Positions 1 through 11,523 of a stretch of DNA of 64,000 nucleotides are shown here, one piece after another; position 1 is the stretch's first letter, and each line of letters begins with the position of its first letter. Made by a program: the position numbers and the translations under genes. The notes under the pieces were generated by a model. It did no database searches and had not been told where the DNA came from. It worked only from the letters and a program-made list of their open reading frames with translations. Origin of the DNA: Capsicum annuum (lineage: Eukaryota > Streptophyta > Magnoliopsida > Solanales > Solanaceae); NCBI RefSeq assembly GCF_002878395.1, contig NW_025860786.1:445429-509428 (forward strand). The letters run 5' to 3'.

Positions 1-1051
1 GCATCAGAGAATTCAATATGAGGCAACATACTGCCTTGAGATGACGACTTCATTGGTGACTTATCAGACATCTGATAATCTATCACGTGAAATTTGGGCC
101 CAAAATTTAAAAAAAAAAAATCCAAGCCATCCCAGTCAACCTTTTCACCTTTGTGCATACTCTTTCTTCTCTCTTTTAAGTTTTATTTCCTTCCATAGTT
201 AGTTTATTACCTTTCTTTTTTAAAAAATATTTCCAAGTAAAATAAGAAAAATATCCTTTCTTGTGAGAGGGGGTTTGAATTCAAAAAAATCAAGGACGCT
301 CTTTCATCTACAAACTCTTCTTCACTCAAGTAACCAAGTAAAAGTCGTTCATCAGGTATGCTCAACACTTAACTCTTCTCTTCATTTTATAAGTGATGCA
401 ACTAATGTAAATCATAGTTTCAAAGGGATTAAGGCAAGCATAACTTTCCATTATGTGAAAAAAGGCATCTAGGGTTTATAGCACTATATTGTGGGAAAGA
501 ACACAGGTATTAGCTCAAGAACATAACTCCGTGCAATTCTAAAAAGAAAATGGTTTGATAATCAAGACTAAATTGAGCTGGGGATTGTATTCTGAACTAA
601 TGATATATTTGATAAGTTATCACACATATAACAACTTATATAACTATGTCGTCACAAGCTGGGGAAAATAGGCCTGTTCTATTTAAGGCTAACAATATCC
701 CTGATAAGCTATTATGAATTTGACGGCTTATCAGACTATCTCATCATAAGTTAGGAAAAATAAGCATCTTCTATTTAAGGCTGATGATATGCCTGATAAG
801 CTATCACGAATGTGATGGCTTATTAGACTATGTCGTCACAAGTTAGGAAAAATAAGCCTGTTTTATTTAAGGCTAACGGCACACCTGATAAGCTATCACA
901 TTTGTGATGACTTATCAGAACATGTTGTCACAACTTTGCTCTGATACAATTATGAACCTTTTTTGAGGGATGTGGAATTATAATGACTAAAATTTTTGAG
1001 TAGTATGATCATGATTCAAAATAATTGATTTCGTTTGCTACAGTTCTCATA
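1..1051 (+). promoter_or_regulatory. Element A spacer and leader ahead of the accessory ORF
   Basis: Noncoding. Positions 41-92 hold copies of the family word CTGATAA/TTATCAG. A CT-rich tract (about 140-330) resembles a plant 5' leader, and CAG|GTATGC at about 355 looks like a splice donor. A second word array lies at 611-945, just before the ORF. Element B and element E have the same layout between integrase and the accessory ORF, which suggests an internal promoter. Expression is inferred only from sequence. Confidence 0.5.
611..945 (+). repeat. 92-bp tandem repeat, about 3.6 copies
   Basis: The landmark GATAAGYTATYAY starts at 611, 703, 795 and 887, an exact 92-base period. TATTTAAGGCT also recurs every 92 bases, ending at 690, 782 and 874. 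Each unit contains CTGATAAGCTATCAC and TGATGGCTTATCAG, which together form an imperfect palindrome. The same word occurs in A's LTR at 4,591-4,900. Confidence 0.92.
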
Positions 1052-3030
1052 ATGGCACACAAAATAAAGAGTATCAAACCTACAAAGATAGTGACAAAGG
1101 GGAATGTACCTCGGAGACTCTTCAATGAGGGATCGAATTACAAGGTGAAGGAGCTACTATTTAGGAAGTAAAGGAAAAAGAAAAGAGCGAAAGAGCCTTC
1201 GCCACCTCCACCAGTTGAGGTTGAGGAGAGTGAAGAATGTGATACTGAAGCAATAACATCACTTGACAGTACGGCTTCTGAGTAGCCTGAGTCTGAGCAT
1301 TTTGAGTCTAGAGAGCCTGAGTCAGAGCAAGCTAATTTTGAGCAACCTAAATCTAAGGGACCATTATCTGAGTCCCTTTATGCTGAGCAACAGGATGATG
1401 AAGAATATCTGATTTAGGGAACTCGGTTTAAATGTAAGAACCCCAGGGTTTGAGATAGTGCTAGGTGGCAAATTCCCAAGCCACAAAAAATCTTCTATAA
1501 TGGGATTCTCAGAACTAAAAGAATAATCGTTAAAAGGACTATCTTTGATGAAAATAATATCATCACTACTGTGTTGAGAACATACCCTGAAGTGGAGTAT
1601 AAATTCCAAGACTACAACTTGGGATGGACCACGAAATGAGGAAGATTATTTTTCTCTACAATTGTTTGGGAGTTCTATGCAAACTATCAGGCTCGACTGG
1701 AGAACATGTGCAAAGAAGGAGAGAAATTTGTGGATCAACCTTTGTTGGATAAAGTTCTAGTATGGGGTGTGATGGTGGATCTCACAGAAATAACAATCAA
1801 CAGATTTCTTTATGGCCCCAAATTCATTCCTAAGGCTGCTTCACCTACCTTTTATGCTCATTTTAAGCATCGTACAAATCAACGGTCTTGGTTAGCCAAT
1901 ATCATAGCTAAAGGGAAACCTGAATGGCTGACCAACCCAAAATAAAGGATTTTCAAGGCCTCTCTGACTTAAGAAGCAAGGTTCTGGTGGGGTGTAGTGC
2001 ACACCCATTTGATGCTTACTGAGGGAGATAACATCATTAGAGATGGTAGAGCAATAATGTTCGCAAGTCCTATGGCTAAACTTATTTTGAACTTTGAAGA
2101 TATCATTACTGAGAAGATGAAAATTTGGGTCTCAAGACCTGACACTGCATATCCTTTCCCTTGTCTAATCACAAGGTTGTGTCAGACAGCTAATGTACCT
2201 AAAGTTTCAGGGATAGACAATGAATTTCCTGCCAAGAAGACCCACAACCCCATCTGATATGATGAAAATCAGCTAAGGCTAACACTTTACAGAAGAGAAA
2301 GGGTTGAAATAGATCCTCCAATTACAAGTACCAGCTTAGCAACTAATGTAGCGGTGTAGGATTCTGAAGCTACAGTACTGACATCCTTAGTAATAGTAGA
2401 ATCAGTATTTAGAAATGAAACAAATCCATTAGCTGTTGTGTCTACCATACAATTTGCCTTCTACCTGATAAAATTCAGAAGAGTGGCAAAAAAAGCCAAG
2501 TGTTGTGAGGCGCAGCTGTAATTTTTTGCCAAACAATTTTCCTCTGCGGTAGACAAGAGGATTAAAGTCACATTAGAGACCTTCCGAGCCTTTCCTGGTC
2601 ATATTGATAAGTTAGAAAACCATTTCAATACACAATTATGAGAAATATCAAGCTCAGACCTTACATAATTTAGCGCAGTTCATTAGATGTAGTTGTTGAT
2701 GAGTCTGAAGGTGAAATCCTATTGCTTGATCTCATGGGGGAACCAGTGATGAAAAATAAGAACAATTGTGGGAAGAAAGGTAGTGGTAAGAGACAGGCCT
2801 AATAGCAACAAAGAAAGAAAAGAAGAGAAAAGGGTAGGAAAGAAGGATAAAAAAAAGGAGACGAAGAAGTCGATGATTGAATCCTTAGTTTACAATGAGA
2901 AATGGGAGGCAGCTATCCGAGCGAGAGTTATAGGTGCCTAAACTAGTAGGCCCCCAATAACTCTAGATGTGTCAAAATTGAAAGAGACCCCGATGGAGAT
3001 AAGACAACTGAGGCTGCAACTGCGGTGTTA
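1052..3030 (+). pseudogene. Accessory ORF of element A (putative plant transposon protein family)
   Basis: An ATG at 1,052 opens a frame that can be followed to about 2,660 despite several in-frame stops; after a frameshift the tail runs to about 3,030. The N-terminus is basic and followed by an acidic, Glu/Pro/Ser-rich stretch. The core (about 1,650-2,250) has FYAN, an INRFLYG-like motif, an ARFWW-like motif and PFPCLI, the signature I associate with Pfam PF20167. The tail is charged and Lys-rich. Molecular function is unknown. It lies between a promoter-like spacer and the 3' UTR, the env-like position of Athila elements. Many stops are CAG, CAA or CGA codons changed by C to T. Family assignment is from memory and needs a profile search. 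Confidence 0.75.
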
Positions 3031-4395
3031 GGGACCCATGATCCCCGTGATTGATGTAATCCATGATACCCTAACCTTTAGTTCAGTTTTTCTTTGATTT
3101 TATGTTGAGGGTGTAGGGTGATTTGTTGTTGTAACATTTTGTAGTTAACTTGGAGAAATACAAGTATCTAAGGTAGTTAATATGGTTTTGTTATTTTTTG
3201 AACACCGCTTAAATGGTCTAATTCTTTAACGGTGTGATTTCCATCTAATTATGACCACTATGCATCTTTGTATAGTATTAGATGTAGTGACTTGATAACC
3301 ATTTCTAAACAACTGAATGAATTGGATGATTAGTAACTTGTGATATACTTGTGTGCCATGTTCGTGTGAGATTTTACTTTGTTCCCTTTGTATGTTAAAT
3401 CTAGAACTTGCTCGGTTAGTCTTACCTAGGTTAAAGGCTAGAGGTTAGGAAAGGATCATAGGCCATTTTAATGTTAGCACACTTAAGCCTAATTGACCTT
3501 CCCTATATGCATAATATCCCTTGATCCTTGTTTTGAGCCTGAATTGCCAATTTTTTTATGACACTTATCACCATTCATTTTATATACTAATGACCCTATT
3601 TTGGCCCTGGTCCTCCTTGGACATTGTGCACCTTGACTTAGGAAAATTGCCTAAGTTGAGGGTTGCTATCGTAGGGGCGTGCGATGTAAAATAAGTATGA
3701 AGAAAGGTAGAATAAAATAAAAAAATAAAAAGTTGGGTGCGGTGGAAAATAACAAGAAAGGAAAAGTTGTGAAAAAAAGTAATTGTAGAAAGGACCGCAC
3801 CCATCCTGAATATGTGTTATCAAGAAAATAAAAGAATACAAAAAGGCTAAAGAGTGAAACCCCACAAGCCAGTGTAGTGTCAAGGAGGCTTAGTCACTTT
3901 AAATATCATCGAGTATCATACCAGCCCCTAGCCAATATTACAAGCCAAAGAGAGGATCTATAGTGATCCTAGCTGACCATCTGGTAATCTTGGTAATAAA
4001 AATAAGGGAAAACCTATGGTATTTTGCATACACTAATTGGAACCTCATTTTTAGAGTGAGTGTCTTTTGATTGTCCCCATGGTTACATAGGTGATGTCTG
4101 ATAAAAGTGAAGTGGGACTTCTTTGTAGTGAGGGCACATTGGTTACATTGCTAACTGCGAAGTTGTTTTGATATTGTAGTCTTAGTACACACATGGTTCT
4201 TGTTGCTGAACTGATGCCATATCTTGATTCTTGCGTGTCACATTGTTGTTCTTCAATAACATACACAGTTATTTTTAAGTTGATTGACCTTGGAGATGGT
4301 GAAGATATTTTTAGATAATTTGGATGGTTGACTGCTGAATGTGCAAGGTATCCTCTTGGTTGTGTTTTAGTTGCTTGAGGACAAAAAATTGTTTT
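3031..4395 (+). other. 3' UTR of element A
   Basis: No supported coding sequence; the short ORFs on both strands here are not conserved in elements B or E. The stretch includes the hairpin at 3,631-3,661 with its conserved flank. Near its end is TTGCTTGAGGACAA, which recurs just upstream of the purine tract in element B. Confidence 0.6.
3631..3661 (+). other. Conserved 3' UTR stem-loop (element A)
   Basis: Arms CCTTGACTTAGG (3,631-3,642) and CCTAAGTTGAGG (3,650-3,661) pair over 12 positions if the two central pairs are U-G and G-U, with a 7-base loop. The flank GACATTGTGCACCTT and the arms recur in B (29,781-29,809) and, on the minus strand, in E (34,357-34,387). Role unknown. Confidence 0.7.
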
Positions 4396-4408
4396 GAGTT
4401 GAGGGTGT
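4396..4408 (+). other. Polypurine tract of element A
   Basis: The purine-rich GAGTTGAGGGTGT directly precedes the LTR start TGATGTG. It is preceded by the TTGCTTGAGGACAA block. Position and sequence fit the plus-strand primer. Confidence 0.75.
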
Positions 4409-5857
4409 TGATGTGTGAGCAGATGCTAACACATTTGAGGCTTTTAACTGAGAATAATTGCAAAGTCTTAAGGAACTTTTGTCGTTTTTGATTGTTTTAT
4501 TTTTGATATTGTAGTAAAAGCTGAGATATAAGAGAATCAGTAATTATGGGAGTAAAAGAGTTGATTTCTGGGCAAGTAAAGAAGGAAGAATATCTGACGA
4601 CTTGTTTGATAAGTCATCAGCCTTGTGATAAGCTGTCAAAGTTGCCGTCAGGCTTAGACAGAGAATGGCCTTCAGCTGGAATATATGATGACATCTATGA
4701 TAGGTCGCCATAAGTATGCTGAGCCATCAGTCTTAGGAAGGGAATGGATTTTGAAGTGAAGAAGTGACAGCATCTCTGATAAGTCATCACATGTCTGATA
4801 AGCCATCAGGCTCGTCATTAGGCTTAGGTAGGGAATGCATTTTGAATAAAAGAATTGATGACATCTCTGATAAGGCATCACATGTCTCGTCACCTATCCG
4901 AGAAAATAATGTGATCTATAATTTTGTTTCCATAATTAGACTGAAGTATTTAAAGCATATGTTAGGGTTTTTATCCACCATCTTAAACATCTGGAACTCA
5001 CATTTTGAGCACTTTTCTCTCTATCTTTTGACTTTAATTCTTTAGAGAGATTATTACAATTGCTTTGGGATTTTCTACTGGATCAAATCTGAGAAACATT
5101 TGTTGCTATTCATCTTGCTGTAAGATCATCTATCTAAGTATGAATTCAACTTATTGTCTTGCTTATTTTAATATGACTATCTAAATTCCCTCTACCCAGT
5201 TGTGGGATCTATGGGTTTAGGTTTGTAACCTAATTAAGTGTTCAAAGTTCTAATGGTGGTAGAAGCTTATTTTTAATTCCATAATTTTACATGCTGACTA
5301 TTAGTTGAAAATAATAGACTTTGCTTACGGGTGATTTGCTTGACATAAGAAATCAACCCTAGTAAGAAGTTAATCATCAATAGGGGCTTGGAAGCATTAA
5401 ACATCCATTTAATAATTAGTGTTGTAACAAGACTAATTAACTTGGGATAACATCCTGTTATGAAATATAAATTCCCTAAGTTCGAGAGAATTAGGTCATT
5501 AAATATCTAAATAGGTTGAGAAACATTTAGACATAACTTCAATAAGGATATTTTGTTGTTCCTACCTACCACAAGAATCTTAAGCCATTACTAACGTCTG
5601 TTAAATCCCAATACCCATAGTGAACATAACTCTAGTTTTCCTTATCATATTGATTTCAAACACTGAACTAAGAATTAATTATTTGTTATACTTCTAAAAA
5701 ACCCCATTAATAGGAAACAGGTAACTATCAGTTTATTAACCCACAGATAACTCAAATTCACACCCTATTCTTTGTGGGATTTGACAACTTAGTTGGGTTA
5801 TATATTGACAATGATCGCCTATATACTCGTAAGAGAGGTGTAGTTTGAGTGTTATCA
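4409..5857 (+). repeat. 3' LTR of element A (1.45 kb)
   Basis: It starts TGATGTGTGAGC after the purine tract and ends GTTTGAGTGTTATCA. The last 150 bases (GTGGGATTTGACAACTTAGT and on) match the ends of LTRs B and E/G. It contains a family word array (4,591-4,900), a TATA-like GTATTTAAAGC (4,946-4,956), and a first-30-base hairpin. The 5' partner is outside the window. Confidence 0.85.
4591..4900 (+). repeat. Imperfect-palindrome word array in LTR A
   Basis: Repeated CTGATAAGTCATCAC, CTGATAAGCCATCAGG and related words with partly regular spacing, including the repeated frame TTAGGNAGGGAATG. The same word is in the spacer of element A (41-92, 611-945). It lies immediately upstream of the TATA-like site at 4,946. 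Confidence 0.85.
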
Positions 5858-7175
5858 GTTATGGCCATTCATATAAGGTAGGGGTGTGGTATTAGGTGTG
5901 TTAATCATGAAAAAGTTAATTGTTCACATTGGTAAGAATTCCTTGGTAGAACGACAACATATTTCTCCAATACAGTTACCATAACTATTGTCAAGTATAC
6001 CAACAACCTACTACACTGTTATTTGATAGAGGTTCAACTTTTTTCTATATGTCTGCATATTTTTCATTAAGTCTAAATATGATAGGTAATTTCATTTCTA
6101 TTCTTATTAATACTTCCAACTTAGTGCTGATTCCTTAGTGGTGGATTGAGTGCACTCTAATCCTTTATTGTGACCTTGTTTAGTTATGATATATTAATAG
6201 ATTTGATTATCCTTAATATGGTAAATTTTGATGTTATTTTAGGCATGGATTGGCTTTTTCTATATTATGTAATTCTAGACTATAATGCCAGGTAGTTATC
6301 TTAGCCATGCCTTGTGCCTTGAGTTTAAAGTGGAAGGATACCTAAGGCCATACCCAGAAAATGTCTTTTTATTTATAAAGACTCAATGGTTAGTTGTGAA
6401 GGATTATCTCTCTTATTTAGCTTTTGATTGGGATACTAGTGTTGACATACCTCCTTTTGATTCAGTACCAGTTGTTAGAGAGTTTTTGCATGTTTTTCTA
6501 TCTGACCTTACAAATGTTTTTATTTATCGAGACATTGACTTAGAATTGGGCGCTCAAGCCATTTCTATTCCTTCTTATATAATGTCTCTAATGGAGTTAA
6601 AGGAGCTAAAGTAGCAGTTACAAGAATTAATGAGTAATGGGTTCATTATGCCTACTATTTCACCTTGGGGTACTCTAATGTTGTGTGAAGAAAAAAGTAT
6701 GGGTCTATGCAGTATGCATTAATTATTGACAGCTGAATAGGGTGACCATCAAAATAAATCATATTCCACCCATTTATGAATTATTTGGTTAGCTTCAGGG
6801 GTTTTTTGTGTTTTAAAAGTTTGGCTTGAGGTCAAACATTCACTAATTGAGGATTAGGGCTTTGGACATTGATAAAACAACATTCTAGCCTAGGAATAAC
6901 TATTATGAATTCCTTAGGATTGATTAGTACCTCAACGACATTTACAGAGTTCATGAATAGGGTGTTTTATCCTTTTTTGGGATTCCATTGATATTGTATT
7001 CATCAATGACATCTTGGTTTACTCGCGTAGTAAGAGGTAAGTATAGCAACGCAGTAAGGGTGTTTATGGAAACATTTGAGGATCATGCTTAGAAGTTGAA
7101 GTAGGAGCAGTTGTATGTTATATTATTAAAGTTTGATAGTTTGCTCAATTCCATGAAATTGTTAGGATAAGTGGT
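5858..7175 (+). pseudogene. Tekay/Del-type protease-RT fragment (T0)
   Basis: Degenerate chromovirus pol. The protease motif appears as LFDRGSTFF-like near 6,020, followed by FDVILGMDWL near 6,230. The linker to reverse transcriptase (6,285-6,614) includes PVVREFLHVF and MSLMELKELK, then NGFIMPTISPWGTL. The catalytic region reads [11 protein letters not shown] near 7,005, where chromoviruses have F-x-DD. It breaks off within the segment corresponding to FLGHVVSG at 7,175, where LTR G starts. RNase H and integrase are missing. Upstream it abuts LTR A. Stops and frameshifts are dense, so it is one of the oldest pieces here. Confidence 0.85.
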
Positions 7176-8508
7176 TGATGTGCCATGGTTTCATGGCATT
7201 TTTTATGCTTAAATAAAGAAATTATGGAAGTACTTAGGTCTTTTTGTTAAAAGTGATGTGTTTTTATGTTGTTTTTGCATGAAAACAAAGATTGATGTAG
7301 ATAAGAAGGAAAAAGTAATAAAGCATAGTAGGAAGGCTACCTACGAACCCTACCTACGTATCGAAGCTAGTACCTACAAGCCCGTTAGTTGGGTCTGTAG
7401 GTTGCATTCCTGAAGTTCTGAGACTTAATTCTTAATTTGATTTCTATGAAGACTAACTATGAGACATAGGTAGTACTTACGGTCCATAGTTAACCCTCTT
7501 AGGTAGGGTTCTGAAAACCTAAAAACTCTTCCCATTCATAGGAACTAATGACCTGTACGTGGGGTTAAAGGTTGGTGCCAACTTCTATTTCCTACTTTAC
7601 TTGGGATAAATTTTTGATGTAATTAAAAATACCAATTGGATGTTTCATTATAAGGTTACACACTTTATACATGTATTACATTGTTTTACAATCTGTGATA
7701 CACTTTTGATCTTGATTTTTTTTCTTGCTTTTAGAGTTTTATATTTAATTGAGATTTTAGTTTTCATTGTTAATTATTTCTGAGATCATTTAGATGCTTT
7801 CAATTATGAATTATATGTGTTTTTAAGAGCAGCTAAACCCATAACTAGGGTTATGGTAACCTTTATGGATTAAAAAAATAGAGAAAGTGCAAAGTCATTC
7901 TTGATTGTTGTACGTGCATGTATAGTTGTTTTCTTTTCTTTTATTGCTTTCTTAACAATTACAAACATTAGAACCCACCTTTATTCGTTACTAACTTGAT
8001 AAAGAGGTAGGGACTGGGAAAAGAATATCACAACAATTATTCGAAACTACCAACCTTTAAGTAGTTAACTTCAAACTGAGAGGAGATAGTTAATCTGGGA
8101 TCCAAAACTAGGTTTGTAATATGAAACTTTAAGACTTAGAGGAGATGAGTGAAATCCACCAAAATCAAGGTTGAGAGATGGTTAGGTGATCCATAACTTG
8201 TTAGATTCTGCATGTAAGGCACTAAGATAGTTCAGTGAGCACGATATATCTGTAGAGTTAAGAAGGTAGGGGGAACATGATCATAATGATCGTCTCTAAT
8301 TTATAACAACCCAAATTGTCCAAGCATTGTTTCTATAACAACTATTCTTACAAAACACCCATTTACTTTTTGTACTTTCCAATTGCATTAGCAAGCTCGT
8401 GATAGATTTTTGTCCTATTCCTTGCGGGGTCAACCCTAACCTTGTTGGATTCTATATTTGACAAGCTAACATGTTATACTTTTTATGCGGTATAATTTGG
8501 GTAATGTA
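7176..8508 (+). repeat. 5' LTR of element G (1.33 kb)
   Basis: It starts TGATGTGCCATGG immediately after broken Tekay RT sequence and ends GGTAATGTA before a degenerate PBS. The first bases form a perfect 7-bp hairpin (TGCCATG, loop GTTT, CATGGCA; 7,181-7,198). The terminal part (CCTTGCGGGGTCAACCCTAAC and following) corresponds to the ends of LTRs A and B. Confidence 0.85.
7336..7562 (+). repeat. Imperfect-palindrome word array in LTR G
   Basis: Diverged copies of CCTACGGACCGTAGG-like words: CTACCTACGAACC, CCTACCTACGTATCG, GTCTGTAGGTTGC, ACTTACGGTCCATAG. The same word type is in LTR E at 33,211-33,395. Confidence 0.7.
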
Positions 8509-8541
8509 AAATTTTAGCATTGTTGCTGTGGAATACGGTTA
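8509..8541 (+). other. Primer binding site of element G (degenerate)
   Basis: AATTTTAGCATTGTTGCTGTGGAATACGG aligns with the PBS of B (TTTTTGCACCATTGTCGGGG) and with the TTTGGCGCCGTTGCCGGGG-type site known from Athila/Tat elements. It directly follows the LTR end. Confidence 0.75.
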
Positions 8542-8684
8542 CAAATTGATTAATTGAGTTTGTTGGTTTCGATTTTGTACTTTTATATGGTATATACTAG
8601 TGTACGCACCATACTTGAAGTCAAGGAAATCCCTTGATTCCACTTAATCCTGAGCTTTAACTGACTTTATAAAAGAATCATAAG

Positions 8685-10849
8685 ATGAAAGAGTATGAGG
8701 ATAAAGCTCAACATGAAGGGGTTCATGATAACCCAATCACATTAAATTGGCAACCTACATATGGTATTCAAGAGATTGCTGAGTAAACCACTACCCGATA
8801 AATAGCCAAAGGAAATTTAAGGTTACCATTAGCCTAACGTGCTGAGGAAAGGGCTATACTCTAGGAGGAAAAAGATCGTCGACCAACACTCTATAGGGAC
8901 AGAGCTAGAAGTAATAGAGTTCAACCACCACCCATTTATTAGTATTTACCAATTTATGATGATCTTGAAAAAGATTTGGGTTATGTTGAACCAATTAAGA
9001 TAGGGGCTATTATTCCTCTAGATTTTCCCCAAGGAGTAAAATTGGACATTACGTATGGAATAAGTCAGTTGCTTAATCTGAATGGTGTGTTTACTGGTCT
9101 TCCTACTGATGATACAAACATGCATATTATGAACTTTGTTAGAATTTGCACTTCATATAATCTACTGGGGGTGAGTATGGAGGCTTTGCAACTTAGGTTT
9201 TTCCTATTCTCTCTCATATGTAAAGCAACTTTATGGTTAGGAGAACTTCCACAGGGCCCATTACCACATGGAATGAGTTCAGGTAGCTATTCCTAGACAA
9301 ATTATTCTCATCTTTTGGAATGTTGTAGTTGAAGGATGAGATTTATAATCTCATAAATTTACATTCTGAGGCATTGTATAAGACATGGTTATGGTTCTAA
9401 GAAGAAGCTAATGAATGTTCCCAACAATAGAATTTCAAGCAAGAACTTACTGTAGATATTCTATAGAACCTTGAATGCTAATGCCAAGGCTATGTCTTAC
9501 ACTATTACTGGGACAGTTCTTATGAGTCTACGATGGGATCAGTCTACAGAGATCTTAGACTAAATCACTAAAACCAACTAAGTGTACTATACTTGGGAGG
9601 CTGATAGGGGAACTGGTACTTATGCTATTAGTGCTTCCGGTAAGTAAAGAGACCTAGATAAGATAGTGGCTTAAGAGGTAGCATAACTGAGAACTGTGAT
9701 ATGATTTCTTAACAAGTAATTTGTATCCATGAGACTAGAAAAGGTAAAATTTATGGGTACTCAAGGTACATCTCCTATGTATGATGAATCTTATTTTAAG
9801 GAGGAAGCAAAGTACTTTGATAGAGGGATGGTCGGTTTCTGAGCCTAGTGCCAAGAGTCCAATAAAGAATCTTAGAACTTAAGCTAAGGGAATCAAGGTC
9901 AAAACTGCCAAGAGTTAGGTATAGGGATGGGATCAGAGAGCGGGATAGTGATTAATAGACAAAGGATGATTATAAGGAGAATAGTGGTTTGTATATTCCA
10001 TCGAGGAACTGTGATACTGATTCTACTCTGGAAGCATTGTATGATAAGTTTGTAAAGGATTTAGAGAGCTAAGATATTTTTCTTAAGGATATTAAGGCAC
10101 ACATATTGGGATTGAGCCAGAAAGTAGAATCATAGGTTACCACGATTAAGTAGGAGTTTGGGCATATGTCGACTACATTTAATAACTGTCAATTGGAAAC
10201 TTTTCCAACAATACCATTAAGAATCCAAAGAACAACAATCACTGCCTAACAATTACAACTTATAGTGATAAGGATATTATTCATCCACCTACACCTATAG
10301 TTGATAAGGCAAGAAATGATACTGTGGATATTAATGATGCACCAAAAGCTAAAATTAAGAAGTTGGTGAATAATAGTGAGATATCATAGAAATCGATGGG
10401 TGTTGAGAAATGAGCTGATAATGATAATAAAAAGGGTAATGAGGTTAAAGTAGTCTAGAAGCCTATTTCATAACCTACCATAATTTTTCCTCAAAGGTTT
10501 AAGAAGAAATATAATGAAGGGAAATAAAAGAAATTCATGTTTTTATAAAAGGAATTTTCTTTGGATATTCCTCTTATTCAAGAATTGGAGCAGATGTCTG
10601 GCTATACACTCAAGAAGTATAGAGTGACTAAGAAGCGAACAGTGAGTTTTGAGCCCGCTCATAACATGCACCACTGCAGTGCTATTGCTTATTGATCTTT
10701 CGTTGAGAAGAAAGAGTATCCCAGAGCTTTCACAATTCCTTAGACTATTAGGTCCCTACACTTAGTATGAGCACTATGTGACTTGGGAGCTAATATTAAT
10801 CTGATGGTTCTAGTTGAATACGAGTAGAAGGGGTTTTCAATGACCCTTC
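8685..10849 (+). pseudogene. gag and start of protease of element G
   Basis: The longest intact piece (8,976-9,296) carries the Athila/Tat gag core: an IIPLDFP start, ITYGISQLLNLNGVFTGLP, DDTNMHIMNFVRIC and LQLRFFLFSLICKATLWLGEL. Downstream, about 10,200-10,850, one frame with stops gives a Lys-rich linker, the segment preceding protease (IPLIQELEQMSGY) and AFTIP-TIRSLH-ALCDLGANINLM, where DLG replaces the usual DSG/DTG active site. Sequence ends abruptly at the T1 LTR. The start at 8,685 is the first plausible ATG after the PBS and is uncertain. Confidence 0.8.
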
Positions 10850-11369
10850 AGGTCATTTTATGTATTTCTACTAATTTTTTCCTTTAAAGTTTTCCTATAG
10901 CTACCTGAAGTCATTTATGACTTGCTGAGACTAACAATTTGGTTACTTGGTAGTTTGTTTGATTTTTAGAGCCAATTTCCTAATTTGAAGTCTTCACTTG
11001 TTCAAATTTTCTATTGGGCAAAAACTTCAATCAAATGACCTCATATGCCAATTTTAACTGTTACAAAAAATATGAAATGTTGATTTTAGGCTAGAAGGAC
11101 ACTTGGTTTGGATATCGAGGCACCCAATCTTATTTTAATCTATTGGTCAAAAAGTTAAGAAAATCAAATATGGGTGTGGGACCCACCTTTGGAAGAAATA
11201 ACCTTAAATGGAAATTTTGACTATGCCATTGAGTTCAGAATGTCAAATTTGGTATGATATCATAGTCCGTTTGTATATATAGGATTTAGGATAAATCCTC
11301 GGGGGTTGGCAGAGGGTTGGAAAATTCCAGGTCATAAATGTATTTGGTGCAATCGCCAATACTAATGAC

Positions 11370-11510
11370 AGGGGTCATAATAGTGATACCTTTGGCAGAA
11401 CCAAGTGTTGCAATCTCGATGCCCATGTCACAATAGTGACTCGCCTTGTAAGCCTTAAGATGTCACAATAACGAGGGTCGAGTCACGATTGTGATACTTG
11501 AACACCTGGG
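11370..11510 (+). repeat. Imperfect-palindrome word array in LTR T1
   Basis: Words of the type GTCACAATAGTGAC and GTCACGATTGTGATAC occur at least five times in 140 bases, directly upstream of TATAAAAA. The similar words TCGTGATTGTGTG and GTCATAATTGGGACC occur in the unrelated solo LTR S. Confidence 0.75.
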
Positions 11511-11515
11511 AAAGG

Positions 11516-11523
11516 TATAAAAA
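11516..11523 (+). promoter_or_regulatory. TATA box of LTR T1
   Basis: TATAAAAA in the context GGGAAAGGTATAAAAATCCCC, immediately after the word array. A CT-rich leader with TTTCATCCATTCTCAAGAG follows. Confidence 0.6.

Larger units (their letters stand above)
1..5857 (+). mobile_element. Athila-like Ty3/Gypsy element A, 3' part only
   Basis: The window opens inside this element. In order one sees a noncoding spacer, an accessory ORF of the putative plant transposon protein type, a 3' UTR with a stem-loop, a purine-rich tract and one LTR (4,409-5,857). The same order follows the integrase gene in element B of this window, which is how I place A's missing gag-pol upstream of position 1. The LTR begins TGATGTGTG and ends GTTATCA and is followed directly by Tekay coding sequence, so A probably inserted into that element. 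The target duplication cannot be tested because the 5' end is outside the window. Confidence 0.8.
7176..10849 (+). mobile_element. Athila-like element G, 5' part
   Basis: 5' LTR, PBS, gag and the beginning of protease are present. The element is cut by T1 at about 10,850 just after the protease active site, and its remaining pol and 3' LTR are not in the window. LTR G is the same family as LTR E (start TGATGTGCC versus TGATGTGCT, same CCTACGG-type words). It sits inside T0. Confidence 0.85.

Noticed and set aside
601..945. Regularly spaced repeats resembling a CRISPR array
   Set aside because: The period is contiguous tandem duplication with similar 'spacers' in a plant retrotransposon spacer, not unique spacers between short repeats.
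3580..3883. Overlapping minus-strand ORFs with hydrophobic, Phe-rich translations (also 34,097-34,453 on the plus strand)
   Set aside because: They are antisense readings of A/T-rich 3' UTR in elements A and E; the hydrophobicity comes from T runs and the frame is not kept in element B.
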